Made by a program: the position numbers and the translations under genes
Notes under the pieces: generated by a model
What the model saw: only the letters and a program-made list of their open reading frames with translations
Database searches by the model: none
What the model was told of the DNA's origin: nothing
Shown: positions 16,739-26,131 of the stretch, piece by piece
Numbering within the stretch: position 1 is the stretch's first letter
Layout: each line of letters opens with the position of its first letter
Origin: Pseudomonas sp. RC10
GTDB taxonomy: Bacteria > Pseudomonadota > Gammaproteobacteria > Pseudomonadales > Pseudomonadaceae
Length of the DNA stretch: 64,000 bases
Direction: 5' to 3'
Assembly (NCBI RefSeq): GCF_038397775.1
Contig: NZ_CP151650.1
Span: 5,909,001-5,973,000 of the forward strand

Positions 16739-18478
16739 TTAGTTTGCCAATAGCTTCAAACGGTCGTGGAGCTTGCGGCCCTGCTCATCTGTAACCGCTT
16801 CAACGGCCAGCCGCCCCGCCTTGTCCAAGGCTCGCAGCTCGGCATAGAGCTCTTCAATCCGAGATGTCAGCGCACCATCGGCTACACCGCAGCGACGGAA
16901 AGCTTCTTGCGCAGAAATCCAGTCGCCCGCTTCGGCGAGCACATCAATCAGCTTGCTCACCACGGCGTCGATCTCCTTCTGTTGTTTGGTCTTGCGTACC
17001 TTGGGTAGCTTGTCGCGCTCCGCCCGCTCAGCACGAATGCGATGCAGCATCACGCTGGCGGGTTCGTCGTTCTGGTTTTGCGGCACCAATTGACCTGCGA
17101 AGGCGGCGCGCAGGATGTTTTGGCGTTGGGCGGCGCATTGTTTGAGAGCTGCAGTGATCGCCGCTTCACTCTCGCCTGCTGCTTGCAGTTGAACGGCTAC
17201 AGCACTCAACAGCGCACGAATTTCGGATGGGCCTGCGAGCGGTATCGACACGGCGGCAACCTGCTGCAGATTCAAGCCAGGTTTGCCTGCGCCATAGGCC
17301 TCCTTGTTCAATTGGCCGCGTCCCCCTGCGTCTGAGATAAGGAACAGATGTAAAAGCTCTGCGAGTTCTGGTTCGACAACTCGGATCAATGCTACATGTT
17401 GGCTGACGTAGGCCTCTTTCATCTCCGTTTCCACGAGCGCTGCTTTCCCAACATTGGCGCCCGTAATTGTCAGGAGAACGTCGTCTTGCTGGACTCGGGT
17501 TCGTCCGCCTTCCGATCCTTTCGGAGGATTCACGAATGCGATATCTGACAAATCCAACCAGTCCTGGTTGATGTTTTGGGAGCGAATAAACGTTGCACCG
17601 GTTTCTGAGTAATACTCGGCCCAGCCCCGCGAACCGCTCGTGACGAACTCAGTCAGCTGATCCACGCTCGCCCACACCCACTCTTCCGGCAACTCCGGTA
17701 AACCAGAGGTATCCGCCTGCATCGGGTTGGAATATTTCTTTTGCCAGTCTTTGGGCGGGGTTTTGCCTTGATTCTTGAATTTTTCGAGCTGCTTGGCTTC
17801 CCAGCGGGTGCGACGCTCAGTGAGGATGCGCGCCAGCAACTGTGCGCCGGTCTCTCGCAGAGAGTTCTGTGCTCGCTGCTCTTCGCGCCACTCAGCGGTG
17901 AGCGTACCCTCCACGGCGGCTTTCAGCAGCGACTGGCGGTATTGCTTGAGCTTCTTCTGCGCGGCCTTGAGTTCGTCCAGACCTTCATCAAGGTCCGAAA
18001 GAAGCTCTTCGAGCTTGGCCACAATTCGGGTTTGTTCGGCGCGGGGTGGAAGATCTATCGCAAACTTTCCCAGGGCATCGTATTTCACTCGTGGTCTATC
18101 GCCTTCATATTGGCTGCAGGCGAACTCAACAAAATCGGATGTCGACATTCGACTCAATAGGAAATTAGAATCAAACACTTCCGATTCTGGAAAGACGATG
18201 AACTCAGCAGAAGCCAGTCCTGCAAACTTTGGCCTAACGACTTTATTCAGGTACGGGCGCATACGACCGTACAAAACGTCGCCAGCCTCGAAGCTCGCTG
18301 AGCTACTTGACATGGTTGATGCAGGTACTGTCCCAAGGATCGTATTTGTATGAGCTTGCACATGCTCCAACCCAATATATGGAGCATTTGGGCTATGTGC
18401 TGGCGAAACACGCTCGCTCCTCGGGCGGATAAGCTTCTCCAGAGGCTCGCGCGCCCAACCCTTCGGCAATTCACTCAA
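16739..18478 (-). CDS. hsdS: type I restriction-modification specificity subunit HsdS
   Basis: HsdS reads the bipartite target of the type I enzyme. Two target-recognition domains are visible. The first begins GWAREPLEKLIRPRSERV (about 7-24) and the second LPEEWVWASVDQLTEFVTSG (near 258-277). Each is followed by a conserved coiled-coil spacer (RIVAKLEELLSDLDEGLDELKAAQKKLKQYRQ and its C-terminal counterpart QRQNILRAAFAGQLVPQ). At 579 residues it is longer than usual. The last 100 or so residues form an extra basic helix and what looks like a winged-helix segment (WISAQEAFRRCGVADGALTSRIEEL). The start overlaps the hsdR stop (ATGA). Confidence 0.93.
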   Translation of the reverse strand: MSELPKGWAREPLEKLIRPRSERVSPAHSPNAPYIGLEHVQAHTNTILGTVPASTMSSSSASFEAGDVLYGRMRPYLNKVVRPKFAGLASAEFIVFPESEVFDSNFLLSRMSTSDFVEFACSQYEGDRPRVKYDALGKFAIDLPPRAEQTRIVAKLEELLSDLDEGLDELKAAQKKLKQYRQSLLKAAVEGTLTAEWREEQRAQNSLRETGAQLLARILTERRTRWEAKQLEKFKNQGKTPPKDWQKKYSNPMQADTSGLPELPEEWVWASVDQLTEFVTSGSRGWAEYYSETGATFIRSQNINQDWLDLSDIAFVNPPKGSEGGRTRVQQDDVLLTITGANVGKAALVETEMKEAYVSQHVALIRVVEPELAELLHLFLISDAGGRGQLNKEAYGAGKPGLNLQQVAAVSIPLAGPSEIRALLSAVAVQLQAAGESEAAITAALKQCAAQRQNILRAAFAGQLVPQNQNDEPASVMLHRIRAERAERDKLPKVRKTKQQKEIDAVVSKLIDVLAEAGDWISAQEAFRRCGVADGALTSRIEELYAELRALDKAGRLAVEAVTDEQGRKLHDRLKLLAN

Positions 18479-21255
18479 GCCACCAACTCCTCATTCATTT
18501 CGTTCATCAGTCCATCTAGTTCCTTGCCAAACAGCCCCCAGGCCTTTTGCAAACCACCCTTGTCGGCCAGTTCGGCATAGTCAAAATCGTCTCGGCTGAT
18601 GCTACAGCTGCTAGCAATATGGTCTTTCATTAGGCGTAGCCATTCAGTTTGTTCAGTCGTGAAGGCATTACCGCGCTGAGCGTTGTGACGGAAGATCCAT
18701 GTTTGAAAACGCTTATCCACCTCGTCAGCAAATGGCTTCAGCTCAGCGTCCAACCCGAGTGCAAAACGCACCAGTGAGACGAGATCAGTGAGCTGGCGCT
18801 TGCGGTCCGCACCTTTGACTTGGCCGGCCTGCACGCGGGCATAGGCACTCCACAAACGTTCGGTGGTGAGCATCAGCGGCGGTTTGCTCAAGCGCTCGTG
18901 CAGGTCTTCGATCATTTCGAAGGTGAGCGCGCGGCGCTGGAAGGGTTGCCGGTAGAAATAGTCCAGCGCAGCGATTTCATCTTTATGCTGCTTTATGTAT
19001 CCGGCAAATGTTTGGATTACCGCCTTGGCTTGTTCTTCGGCCTTCTCGCTGAAACCGGAAAATATCACCTGATCCAGATTGATGTGGTCGATAAGCTGCT
19101 CGCGCTCGCGGCGGGCGTATTCGATCTCGTCACGTAGCGCCGGTTGATCGAACGGGGCGCATGCGGCGGCCACACGCTCAGCGCGGGCGGCTTCAATCTC
19201 TTCGGGCAGCAAGGTGTCCTCAGAGCGGGTGATGCCCTTGGCCTTAGCGGCGTCCAAAGCGGCTTGCACTATGGCGTCAGGGTCCAGCGCGGCAATTAGC
19301 CCCTTGCCCAGCTCGGCCACGGGAATGCCGCCGCTGGCTTTCTCGATCCGAGCTCGGGCCTTTTCGTCTAGTTGCTTGGCCAGCCGCACCAAGCGATTGG
19401 CGAGCGAAAGTACAGTGTCGTCGTCGCGACTACCCATCGCTACGCCTTGCAGCAGGTCCTTCAGCCCTATGCCCGGCTTTTTCTCCAGCGGGCGGCTTTC
19501 TGTTTTGAGGGACTTTTCCACGCCCACCGCGTCGATCAACACAAAGCGGGTTTTGGCACCATCGGCACTGTTGCTGACGCGTTTGAGGCTCTCGCCATCG
19601 AGGCTGCGCACACCGCGCCCCTTCATCTGCTCGTAGTAGCCTTTGCTACGCACGTCACGCATAAACAGGAGCACTTCCAGTGGCTTCACGTCGGTGCCGG
19701 TGGCGATCATGTCCACGGTGACGGCGATGCGCGGGTTGTAGTCGTTGCGAAAACTGCTGAGGATACTGTCGGCGTCTTCCTCGGCTCGGTAGGTCACCTT
19801 TTTGCAGAAAGCATTCCCCTGCCCATAGACCTCACGCAGGATATTGATTATGTCGTCGGCATGGCTATCAGTCTTGGCAAAGATCAATGTCTTGGGTGTC
19901 TCTTTGCGCGCAGGGAAAATATGCGTTTCCACCGCGATTTTCATCGCTTGGATCACCTGGCGGATCTGACTTGTGTTGACCACAGATTTATCCAGCTCTT
20001 TGGCTGAATAAGCGGTGTCTTCTTCGGTTTCGCTCCAGCGCTTCTTGCGGGTCTGGCGGTCGCGATGGTCGACCCACTCCTTGGCCTTAAGCTCGGCGCC
20101 TTTTTGAGTGATTTCGGTTTCGATTTCGTACACATCGTAGCCGACGTTGACACCGTCGGCCACAGATTGCTCGTAGGTGTATTCGGCGACGATGTTCTCG
20201 TTGAAAAAGCCGAAGGTACGCTTGTCGGGTGTAGCAGTGAGTCCGATCAGGCTGGCATCAAAGTAGTCGAGCACCTGCTTCCACAGGTTATAGATGCTGC
20301 GGTGGCACTCATCAATGATGATGAAGTCGAAGGTTTCCACCGGCACAGCCGGGTTGTAACGCACGAACTTATCCTGCTTGGCGGTTTGCTGTACTTCGTT
20401 GAGCGATAGGTCTTCGGCCGATTCATCAATCGGTTCGCCACTCAAGATAGAGTACATGCGCTGGATGGTGCTGATGCACACCTGCGAGTGAGGGTCGATG
20501 TTAGGTGAGGCTAGCCGCTGCACATTGTAGAGTTCGGTGAATTTGCGGCCGTCGTCCGGTGGCGTGTAAGCCATGAATTCCTGATGAGCCTGTTTACCGA
20601 GATTACGGGTATCGACCAAAAACAAAATGCGCTTGGCGCCACCGAACTTGAGCAGGCGATAAACCGAGGTAATGGCCGTGAACGTCTTGCCGGCTCCGGT
20701 GGCCATGTGCACCAGGGCGCGGGGTTTGTTCAGCGCAAGAGACCTCTCCAGCCCGGTTACTGCGCTGATCTGACAATCGCGCAGATCAATTTCGGGCAGG
20801 ACTGTCATCTGCTCTACCAAGCGGCGGCGCAGGGTATCGGCTTGCGCAAGCCAAGCGGATAACGTTTCTGCCTTGAAGAAATGAAAGATCTCGCGCGAAC
20901 GCGGTATTGGGTCGGCGCCATCGGTGAAGCGGATAATCTGGCCAGTGGCCTCGAATAAGAATCGTAGTGAAGATTTGTTAGTTTGCCATTTCAAATTGGA
21001 ACTGGCATATCGCTCAGTCTGTCGTTCAGTGACGTTAAGACTCACACCCGCTGAGTCTTTTTTTGCTTCGATCACACCTACGGGTGCCCGATCGACGAAA
21101 AGCATGTAATCCACAGGCCCGGAGCTAGTAGGAAACTCTCGGATAGCCACACCACGCGCCGAGCCCAAATTGAGCTGTTTGAAGTCTTGGACGACCCAGC
21201 CAGCTTGGCCAAGCTTCAGATCAATCTGTTGACGAGCTTTAGATTCCGGCGTCAT
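18475..21255 (-). CDS. hsdR: type I restriction endonuclease subunit HsdR
   Basis: HsdR provides ATP-driven DNA translocation and cleavage. From ATG 21255 the product has 926 residues: an N-terminal nuclease domain with the D49...E63-A-K65 catalytic set, helicase motif I ATGAGKT (185-191), motif II DECH (315-318) and later motifs including VTVDMIATGTDVKP and MKGRGVRSLDG, then an EcoEI-type C-terminal domain. I rejected the 55-codon upstream extension because the family starts near MTPESKARQQIDLKL and AGGGA lies about nine bases before this ATG. First gene of the five-gene operon; the promoter should lie in 21256-21420. Confidence 0.95.
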   Translation of the reverse strand: MTPESKARQQIDLKLGQAGWVVQDFKQLNLGSARGVAIREFPTSSGPVDYMLFVDRAPVGVIEAKKDSAGVSLNVTERQTERYASSNLKWQTNKSSLRFLFEATGQIIRFTDGADPIPRSREIFHFFKAETLSAWLAQADTLRRRLVEQMTVLPEIDLRDCQISAVTGLERSLALNKPRALVHMATGAGKTFTAITSVYRLLKFGGAKRILFLVDTRNLGKQAHQEFMAYTPPDDGRKFTELYNVQRLASPNIDPHSQVCISTIQRMYSILSGEPIDESAEDLSLNEVQQTAKQDKFVRYNPAVPVETFDFIIIDECHRSIYNLWKQVLDYFDASLIGLTATPDKRTFGFFNENIVAEYTYEQSVADGVNVGYDVYEIETEITQKGAELKAKEWVDHRDRQTRKKRWSETEEDTAYSAKELDKSVVNTSQIRQVIQAMKIAVETHIFPARKETPKTLIFAKTDSHADDIINILREVYGQGNAFCKKVTYRAEEDADSILSSFRNDYNPRIAVTVDMIATGTDVKPLEVLLFMRDVRSKGYYEQMKGRGVRSLDGESLKRVSNSADGAKTRFVLIDAVGVEKSLKTESRPLEKKPGIGLKDLLQGVAMGSRDDDTVLSLANRLVRLAKQLDEKARARIEKASGGIPVAELGKGLIAALDPDAIVQAALDAAKAKGITRSEDTLLPEEIEAARAERVAAACAPFDQPALRDEIEYARREREQLIDHINLDQVIFSGFSEKAEEQAKAVIQTFAGYIKQHKDEIAALDYFYRQPFQRRALTFEMIEDLHERLSKPPLMLTTERLWSAYARVQAGQVKGADRKRQLTDLVSLVRFALGLDAELKPFADEVDKRFQTWIFRHNAQRGNAFTTEQTEWLRLMKDHIASSCSISRDDFDYAELADKGGLQKAWGLFGKELDGLMNEMNEELVA

Positions 21256-21422
21256 GGCGCTGATCCCTGTGAGTTTACGCTCCGTTGACCTAGAGCTATC
21301 GAATGCATGTTGTGATAAGGCATCGGAGTCTGGGCAAGAGAATCTCAATTGGCAACCCGTTGGGAACCAGGAAGGCAAAAATGGTTCGCGATGACTGCGA
21401 GCCCCTGATCTAGGCATCATTT

Positions 21423-21650
21423 CCCGCCCAGGTCATCGACAAGCACTTCCTAGCCGCCGGCCTGTTGGCCCACCTCATGATCGCCACGAGCTCTGACCAT
21501 CTGCCGTATTACCGTCAGAAATCGATCTTCGTTCGAGCGGGCTTGGCGACTCCACGTTCAACGCTACCTCAAGGGATGGACATAACGGGCGTGCAACTAC
21601 AGCCACTGGTTGATGCGCTGCGCGATGTGGTGCTTGGGCACCGGCTTAAG
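21423..21650 (+). mobile_element. IS66-family transposase remnant
   Basis: A fragment of an IS66 TnpC protein: AAGLLAHLMIATSSDHLPYYRQ, IFVRAGL, PRSTL and GVQLQPLVDALRDVV are recognisable, about 75 residues. The frame opens without a start, and the match ends at about 21650 where unrelated sequence follows. It lies between hsdR and the island end, and marks past insertion and deletion here. Confidence 0.8.
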
Positions 21651-21812
21651 AAGGTGAAATACCGTCGTGCCCAACGTCGCAACCCACGTACCGGCCCTTG
21701 CAAATACACCCACCTGCGCTCTGTTCAAGCGCTCAATCGGTATTCCGAATAGCATTCCACGAAATAACGCAAAAAATCTTTTTCCTTATAATTTATGAGG
21801 ATACACAATCAA

Positions 21813-21891
21813 TTCAACTTACCCCGGCCCAAATATAGAGAAAGCCGTCCTTGGACGGCTTTTTTGTGTCTGACGTTTAGTGAATGCGCGG
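21813..21891 (+). repeat. island right end (attR candidate): imperfect copy of the ssrA end
   Basis: TTCAA, CCCCGGC, CCAAAT and AGAGAA occur in the same order as in 8763-8800, though bases are missing in between. A terminator hairpin follows, then TTTTTTGTGTCTG and AGTGAATGCGCGG, as after ssrA (AGTAAATACGCGG). An AT-rich stretch (21756-21812) precedes it. It probably is the original downstream flank of ssrA displaced by the island, or a diverged attR. Confidence 0.5.
21841..21866 (+). terminator. terminator at the island's right end
   Basis: Stem AAAGCCGTC / GACGGCTTT with loop CTTG and a seven-base T run. No intact plus-strand gene lies before it, so it may be the ancestral ssrA terminator. 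Confidence 0.85.
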
Positions 21892-21941
21892 AGTCGGCCT
21901 GATTTTCATCACTATCTCTGACGGCATCAACGCAACCTCCT

Positions 21942-22358
21942 TCACCCCGCAAAATTCGCCTTCATCGCTTCCAACCCACCCGTAAAAATCCCCTCAAACA
22001 ACTCCACAGCCTCTTCTTCAGAAACCCCATTCGGCGTGAAGTCAGCCGACCAGGTCACCCGAGCCGTACCCGAGCTATCCAAAGCCTCAACCCGCAAAGT
22101 CGCCCGATACCCCGTCACAGGAAACGGAGCCTGGGTAATCGAGTAGCTGTACCACCGCCCATCATTATCAAACCCTTCAAGCCGTTCAATGATGGTGTCG
22201 CCGTCCGGGGTTTGCAGGGTGCGGACGCGGCCGCCTTCGCTGAGTTCGCTTTTCGGAATGAAGGGCAGCCAGTCGGGCAGCGAGTCGAAGCCGCCGACGA
22301 GTTGCCAGACGGTATTGGCCGAAGCCGGGATGTCGAGGGTTGCAGATGCGTGTGCCAT
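21942..22358 (-). CDS. SRPBCC family protein (polyketide cyclase/dehydrase-like)
   Basis: A 138-residue START/SRPBCC-fold protein of the kind that binds a small hydrophobic ligand in a helix-grip cavity; the ligand is unknown. Visible features are the N-terminal strand and VWQLVGGFDSLPDWLPFI (about 17-34), the GGRVRTLQTPDGD turn, and the long C-terminal helix EEEAVELFEGIFTGGLEAMKANF. ATG 22358 has GGAG seven bases upstream; the longer frame adds 23 residues of arginine-rich, unlikely sequence. It lies 83 bp downstream of the aldo/keto reductase on the same strand, and could be co-transcribed with it. Confidence 0.85.
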   Translation of the reverse strand: MAHASATLDIPASANTVWQLVGGFDSLPDWLPFIPKSELSEGGRVRTLQTPDGDTIIERLEGFDNDGRWYSYSITQAPFPVTGYRATLRVEALDSSGTARVTWSADFTPNGVSEEEAVELFEGIFTGGLEAMKANFAG

Positions 22359-22441
22359 GGTGTTTCTCCAGAATTTGGGGTTTGACCGGCGACGGCGTTG
22401 TGGGAGCCGTCGCGGGTTTTCGTTCAAGAGCGTGTGGGTCG

Positions 22442-23446
22442 TTATGCCGGAACAGGGGCGTCGGCTGCGATCAGTCGGGCGTCGCGCAGGTCTTTCCAGA
22501 AGGCTGCGGGGATGACGGCGTTGAGCGCTGCGATGTCTTCTACGATCCGTTCAGGGCGGCTGGCTCCAGGTATTACTGCTGCGACGGCCGGGTTGGCAAG
22601 CGAGAATTGCAGCGCGGCGGCTTTGATGTCGACGTTGTGGGCCTGGGCGATGCGTTTGATGTACTCGACCTTGGCGATGATTTGCGGGCTGGCCTTCTGG
22701 TATTCGAAGTGGGTGCCGCCCGCGAGGATGCCTGAGCTGTAGGGGCCGCCGACGACGATGTCGGTGTTTTGCGCGCGTGCCTCGCCCATCAGGCGTTGCA
22801 GGGCACGTTCGTGATCCAGCAGCGTGTAGCGTCCGGCGAGCAGGAAGCCGTCGGGTTTGGCTTCGTCGAGGCCGAGAGTCAGTTCGATGGGTTCGACACG
22901 GTTCACGCCCAGGCCCCAGGCCTTGATCACGCCTTCTTCGCGCAGGCGGGTCAGCACTTTGAAAGCGCCGGTGCGGGCCTGTTCGAAGTAGCGCAGCCAC
23001 TCGTCGCCGTAGAAATCCTGGGCGATGTCGTGAATCCAGACGATGTCGAGGCGGTCGGTTTTCAGGCGTTTGAGGCTGTCTTCAATGGAGCGCAGCGTGG
23101 CATCGGCGCTGTAGTCGTTGACGATCTTGTTGCGCAGGCCGTGTTCGAACACGCCGCTTTTTTCGCCCAGGTCGCGGGCGCTGTTGTCGAGCTCGTCGAG
23201 GATGACGCGGCCGACCTTGGTGCTGAGCACGTAGTCATCGCGGCTGTATTTTTTCAGCGCATCGCCAAGGCGGATTTCCGACAGGCCCGCGCCGTAGAAC
23301 GGGGCGGTGTCGAAGTAGCGGACGCCAGCAGCCCAGGCGGCATCGACGGTCGCCGCCGCTTCCGCTTCAGGGATGTTGCGGAACATGTTGCCCAGTGGAG
23401 CGGTGCCAAAACCGATGACGCCAGGGAGTTTGTCTTTCAAGCTCAT
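22442..23446 (-). CDS. aldo/keto reductase (D-threo-aldose dehydrogenase-like)
   Basis: A 334-residue NAD(P)-dependent oxidoreductase with a TIM-barrel fold. The start GVIGFGTAPLGN, the catalytic set D in YFDTAP, Y in FYGAGLSE, K in STKVGR and H in IVWIHDIAQD, and the cofactor loop near PGASRPERIVED are present. Its opening and overall pattern match the D-threo-aldose 1-dehydrogenase / L-fucose dehydrogenase branch, but the substrate is not proven. ATG 23446 has GGAG seven bases upstream. The gene is divergent from the LysR regulator at 23564, which probably controls it. Confidence 0.88.
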   Translation of the reverse strand: MSLKDKLPGVIGFGTAPLGNMFRNIPEAEAAATVDAAWAAGVRYFDTAPFYGAGLSEIRLGDALKKYSRDDYVLSTKVGRVILDELDNSARDLGEKSGVFEHGLRNKIVNDYSADATLRSIEDSLKRLKTDRLDIVWIHDIAQDFYGDEWLRYFEQARTGAFKVLTRLREEGVIKAWGLGVNRVEPIELTLGLDEAKPDGFLLAGRYTLLDHERALQRLMGEARAQNTDIVVGGPYSSGILAGGTHFEYQKASPQIIAKVEYIKRIAQAHNVDIKAAALQFSLANPAVAAVIPGASRPERIVEDIAALNAVIPAAFWKDLRDARLIAADAPVPA

Positions 23447-23563
23447 GGTGGTTCTCCGGATCAATTGTGGGCCGCTGTTGCGACCGTTGAGCAGATCCTA
23501 GATTGCCAAGGCGAGACCGTCCAAGACACAATAAGCAACACTTGAGACCTGTAGAGCATCATC

Positions 23564-24493
23564 ATGTTGGATTTGCGCCAGCTTCGTTATTTCGTCGTCG
23601 TTGCCGAGGAGGAACACGTCGGTCGCGCTGCTGAGCGTTTGCACATCTCGCAATCGCCATTGAGCCGTCAGATTGCGCAACTGGAAGAGCGCTTAGGTCT
23701 CATCCTCTTCGAGCGCACTCAGCAGCGGATTCGTCTGACAGTGGATGGCCGCACTTTCCTTACCGAAGCTCGGGCATTGCTGACACACGCCAATCGGCTG
23801 GAGTCGCTGGGCAAGCGCCTGGGACGCGGTGAAGAAGGTGGTCTGTGCATCGGCTACATCGAGAACGCCATGCACGCCAACGTGCTGCCAAAAGCGCTGA
23901 GCGAAGTGCGCGCCATCCGACCAGGGGTCCACGTTGCGCTGTACAACCTGAGTTCGGCGGATCAACTGGAGGGCCTGCGCCAGCGCAGCCTGGACGTGGC
24001 GCTGGTCAGCGAGCCTCCTGTCGATGACGACCCTGACCTGACCTGCCGCCAATTGCTGGAAGATCCGATGCTGCTTGCCCTGCCCGTCCATCACCCGCTG
24101 GCCAGTGTCGAGCGGCTGACCCCGGGCGATCTGGAAAACCTCGACTGGATCGGCGTGAAGTCGAGCCAGAGCCAGAATCCTCATGATGACTTTGTCGCCG
24201 CGTGCATCCGCGCCGGTTTCACGCCGGAGATTCGTCTGGAGGCCGCCGAGCCTTATACGGCGTTAGGTTTGGTGGCGGCAGGATTGGGCATTGCGATGAC
24301 TCAAAAAAGCCTCAACCAGTCGGCGCATCCGGGGGTCGTGTTTCGGGAACTGCCATGGCTGACCTTCACCATGCCACTGTGGGCGGCGTGGCATCGGGTG
24401 ACGCTGAGACCTCTAGTGGGCACTTTTCGGGAAATCTTGACCGGGCCGGAGCCTGAACAGGCTATGTCGCGAAAAGCCGCCAATGAGGCGTGA
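23564..24493 (+). CDS. LysR-family transcriptional regulator
   Basis: A 309-residue regulator. The N-terminal winged helix (LRQLRYFVVVAEEEHVGRAAERLHISQSPLSRQIAQLE, read in two parts, residues 4-41) is the LysR signature, followed by a periplasmic-binding-like effector domain. The 117-bp gap to the divergent aldo/keto reductase should carry shared operator sites. The likely target is the reductase and SRPBCC pair; the inducer is unknown. Confidence 0.92.
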   Translation: MLDLRQLRYFVVVAEEEHVGRAAERLHISQSPLSRQIAQLEERLGLILFERTQQRIRLTVDGRTFLTEARALLTHANRLESLGKRLGRGEEGGLCIGYIENAMHANVLPKALSEVRAIRPGVHVALYNLSSADQLEGLRQRSLDVALVSEPPVDDDPDLTCRQLLEDPMLLALPVHHPLASVERLTPGDLENLDWIGVKSSQSQNPHDDFVAACIRAGFTPEIRLEAAEPYTALGLVAAGLGIAMTQKSLNQSAHPGVVFRELPWLTFTMPLWAAWHRVTLRPLVGTFREILTGPEPEQAMSRKAANEA

Positions 24494-24725
24494 CGAGGTG
24501 CCGCGATGAGCCACTTTGACGCACCGGACACACATTGTGACAACGTTAACAAGGGCGTAGACTTCGTCTCATCTGGTCGTACCTCCCCATACCCATAATA
24601 GTTTGCTGACTGCCTACACCGCCTCGGTTTTCCACCCTGTGCGGCGTTTCTGTTTGTCGGCGTTTTGCGTGTGAGGTTGGTGACTTTGTTGTCGGATTTT
24701 TCCCTTGAGGCTGATGCGTCCTTTC

Positions 24726-25904
24726 ATGAACACGACCGATGCTCAAACGGGTAGCTGGCTCAGCGTCATTGCGCTGGCCCTCGCGGCCTTCATTTTCAAC
24801 ACCACGGAATTCGTGCCGGTCGGGTTGTTGAGCGCCATCGGCCACAGCTTCGACATGACCACTGCGCAGGTCGGTTTGATGCTGACGGTGTACGCGTGGA
24901 TCGTGTCGTTGACGTCGCTGCCGCTGATGCTGATGACGCGCAACATCGAGCGGCGCAAGTTGCTGATGTTCGTGTTCATCCTGTTCATCGCCAGCCATGT
25001 GATGTCGAGTGTGGCGTCGAGCTTCGGGATGTTGTTGGTCAGTCGCGTGGGGATTGCGTTGGCCCATGCGGTGTTCTGGTCGATCACGGCGTCGCTTGCC
25101 GTGCGCGTGGCCCCTGCGGGCAAACAGGTGCAGGCGTTGGGCCTGCTCGCGACCGGCACGTCGCTGGCGATGGTGCTGGGCATTCCGCTGGGCCGCGTGC
25201 TGGGCGAGGCGCTGGGCTGGCGGGCAACATTCCTGGCCATTGGCGGTGCGGCGACCCTGACCGTGCTGGTGTTGATGAAGTCGCTGCCGTTGTTGCCGAG
25301 CCAGAACTCGGGCTCGCTGCGCAGCCTGCCCATCCTCTTCAAACGCCCGGCGCTGGTGTCGCTGTACGTGCTGACGGCGCTGGTGATCACCGCGCAGTTC
25401 ACGGCCTACAGCTACATCGAACCTTTCGCACAGATCGTCGGGAAGATGAGCGGAGACATGATCACCATCGTCCTCTTGCTGTTCGGCGGTGCAGGCGTTT
25501 TGGGCTCGATCGTGTTCAGTCGCTACAACAACCGCTATCCACGCGGGCTGCTGATTGCGGCCATCGGCGCACTGGCGCTGTGTCTGATTTTGCTATTGCC
25601 GATGTCAGGCAAGGCCTCGTGGGTTGCGGCGCTGAGCGTGGTCTGGGGCATGGCGATCATGTGTTTCGGTCTGGTCATGCAGGCCAAGGTGCTGGCCATG
25701 GCGCCGGACGCCACAGACGTTGCGATGTCGCTGCACTCGGGCATCTACAACATTGGTATCGGTGGCGGCGCGTTGCTGGGCAGCATGGTGATCAGCCAGT
25801 TGGGCGTCGCCAATATCGGACTGGTCGGTGGGCTGGTCGCGCTCAGCGGCCTGGCACTGGCTTGCGTGGCGACCTATCGCTATAGCGAGACGATCCGAGC
25901 CTGA
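24726..25904 (+). CDS. sotB: MFS sugar efflux transporter, SotB-like
   Basis: A 392-residue, 12-segment inner-membrane exporter of the major facilitator DHA1 group. The first segment [17 protein letters not shown] is nearly the same as in E. coli SotB (YdeA), which exports arabinose and lactose-like sugars. The MFS motif-A-like loop [11 protein letters not shown] (about 72-82) and [17 protein letters not shown] are also typical. The start is uncertain: ATG 24726 (MNTTDAQ) or ATG 24714 (MRPFMNTTD); GAGG at 24707 serves either. It stands alone on the plus strand after the LysR gene. Substrate is inferred from the family. Confidence 0.82.
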   Translation: MNTTDAQTGSWLSVIALALAAFIFNTTEFVPVGLLSAIGHSFDMTTAQVGLMLTVYAWIVSLTSLPLMLMTRNIERRKLLMFVFILFIASHVMSSVASSFGMLLVSRVGIALAHAVFWSITASLAVRVAPAGKQVQALGLLATGTSLAMVLGIPLGRVLGEALGWRATFLAIGGAATLTVLVLMKSLPLLPSQNSGSLRSLPILFKRPALVSLYVLTALVITAQFTAYSYIEPFAQIVGKMSGDMITIVLLLFGGAGVLGSIVFSRYNNRYPRGLLIAAIGALALCLILLLPMSGKASWVAALSVVWGMAIMCFGLVMQAKVLAMAPDATDVAMSLHSGIYNIGIGGGALLGSMVISQLGVANIGLVGGLVALSGLALACVATYRYSETIRA

Positions 25905-26131
25905 TTGCCCGTCAAGCGCCGGGTATCCGCAGATAAGTGAACGCGGTGCGTCAGACATGACGCATCGCGGCCGTCGTAACCTCCGACTGCTCCCACAGGG
26001 TCTGCCTCAGGCCAAGTTCCTTCGCCAACCATCATTCCCATCGATAACCAACATTCCCGCGATTGCCTTCCGCCCAAAACTGAGGGGCGTAACATCGCCC
26101 TCACACCCAAACACGACCGAGGGCAGGAAAA

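Noticed and set aside
21256..21420. 55-codon N-terminal extension of HsdR
   Set aside because: No family likeness, and a normal start with a ribosome site exists at 21255.
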